A stretch of 14,564 nucleotides of DNA from Candidatus Gerdarchaeota archaeon (GTDB lineage: Archaea; Asgardarchaeota; Heimdallarchaeia; JABLTI01): the NCBI GenBank assembly GCA_016839405.1, contig JAEOUJ010000282.1, positions 1 through 14,564 of the forward strand, in the 5' to 3' direction. A program made the translations under genes and the position numbers. The notes beneath the pieces are model-generated. The model was not told the DNA's origin. It made no database searches and saw only the letters and a program-made list of their open reading frames with translations. This document shows positions 13,820 through 14,564 of the stretch, piece after piece (position 1 is the stretch's first letter; each line of letters begins with the position of its first letter).

Positions 13820-14564
13820 TTGGTTGTAGATAGCCAATACAATGATGCATTTAAGGAAATCACTCGAAAAATTTTCCTTAAAAAAAGAATAACTAATCTT
13901 ACTGAGATCCAAAAAAAAGCTATTCCATATATTTCCTCGAATAGAAATTTAGTTGTTGTTGCACCTAGTGGTGCTGGTAAAACACTTATTGCAGAATTAA
14001 TTTCAATTATGGATTTTATAACAAATCTACAATCAATTACATCTATTGAAAAATTATCAATACTATCAAATAGAAATTCTAATATAAAAATTAAGACAAT
14101 TTTTTTAGTACCATTAAAAGCCTTAGCTGATGAGAAAGCTCGAACATTTGCTACTAATTATAGAGAATATAAATTGAAAGTTCATTTATCTATGTCTGAT
14201 ATTGATTTTAATGAAGAAAAAATAAACAATTGTGATATATTAATCTCAACTTATGAAAGGTTTCGTACAATTTTAGGTCGACTACCTAACTTAATTCATT
14301 CTATTAAAAATGTAGTAATTGATGAATTTCATCTTATTGGCAATGAAACAAGGGGACCTGTTCTCGAGACAATTTTAACTTCACTTAAAGAAAATACACG
14401 ATTAATACTATTATCTGCAACAATAGAAAATCCAAGTGACATTGCTAAATGGCTTGATGCTGAATTGATTTATAGTGAGAAAAGATTTATTCCTTTAGAT
14501 TATTCTATAAAACCAACACTTTATCCAGAACAAGAGATAAAAAAAGCAATAAAAAGAAGCATTA
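13820..14564 (+). CDS. Ski2-like (Hel308-type) DExH helicase, N-terminal part, runs off window
   Basis: My own translation from TTG 13820 gives 248 residues continuing past the window end. An in-frame TAA at 13814-13816 and the Shine-Dalgarno GGAGA (13806-13810) fix TTG as the start. Helicase motifs in order: Q motif LTEIQKKAI (27-35), Walker A APSGAGKT (48-55), Ia PLKALADEK (98-106), STYERF (143-148), motif II DEFH (168-171) and motif III SATIENPSD (199-207) followed by IAKWL. SAT..NP.DIA.WL is typical of Ski2/Hel308/Brr2-type superfamily 2 helicases. Motif II reads DEFH where most family members have DEVH or DEIH. The segment between motifs I and Ia is long (about 40 residues, poorly conserved in character). 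The domain after RecA1 is out of view, so Hel308 versus another archaeal Ski2-like group cannot be decided. It likely acts in DNA repair or replication restart. Confidence 0.9.
   Translation, partial: MVVDSQYNDAFKEITRKIFLKKRITNLTEIQKKAIPYISSNRNLVVVAPSGAGKTLIAELISIMDFITNLQSITSIEKLSILSNRNSNIKIKTIFLVPLKALADEKARTFATNYREYKLKVHLSMSDIDFNEEKINNCDILISTYERFRTILGRLPNLIHSIKNVVIDEFHLIGNETRGPVLETILTSLKENTRLILLSATIENPSDIAKWLDAELIYSEKRFIPLDYSIKPTLYPEQEIKKAIKRSI

Overview
The window is AT-rich (roughly 30% GC by eye), archaeal-type chromosomal DNA. Three things point to Archaea: a FEN1 flap nuclease with a PCNA-binding tail, a Ski2/Hel308-type helicase, and start codons (often TTG or GTG) preceded by GGTGA or GGAGG, complementary to the archaeal 16S 3' end. 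A eukaryote-type EXO5 nuclease together with low GC suggests an Asgard archaeon (Heimdall/Hod/Loki-like), but this is inference and the phylum is not proven. I see no rRNA, tRNA, IS element or CRISPR array. Layout: 1-238 (-) is the start of a MazG-superfamily NTP pyrophosphatase, divergent from FEN1 (351-1406, +). FEN1 converges on a two-gene minus-strand operon (3807-1430): a winged-helix/zinc-ribbon protein overlapping, by ATGA, a large two-TM membrane protein with a CorA-like layout. Region 3808-4231 has no conventional gene but seems to hold a frameshift-split small membrane protein and a 12-bp hairpin/T-tract shared with the next gene. From 7130 to 4232 (-) is a tldD-tldE pair (TldD/TldE metalloprotease). 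Upstream on the same strand, each apparently with its own promoter, are an all-beta Ig-like protein, a three-TPR protein, a four-TM protein with a Tyr/Gly-rich tail, a small zinc-ribbon protein, an unrecognised 433-residue soluble protein, and a 93-residue two-TM protein resembling VirB2/TrbC/CedA1-type pilins. Palindromes of 23, 12 and 18 bp lie in the intergenic spaces. From 11304 the plus strand resumes with an EXO5-like [4Fe-4S] nuclease whose stop codon abuts that of a convergent two-CBS protein. Then come an exported, membrane-anchored rhodanese, a Cys-cluster protein, and the first 248 codons of a Ski2-like helicase that runs off the window. How the genes work together: FEN1, the EXO5-like nuclease and the helicase are a DNA maintenance set, and the MazG-type enzyme is plausibly nucleotide-pool cleaning. 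TldD/TldE form one heteromeric protease. The remaining small proteins are mostly lineage-specific, and the sequence does not assign them to a pathway.
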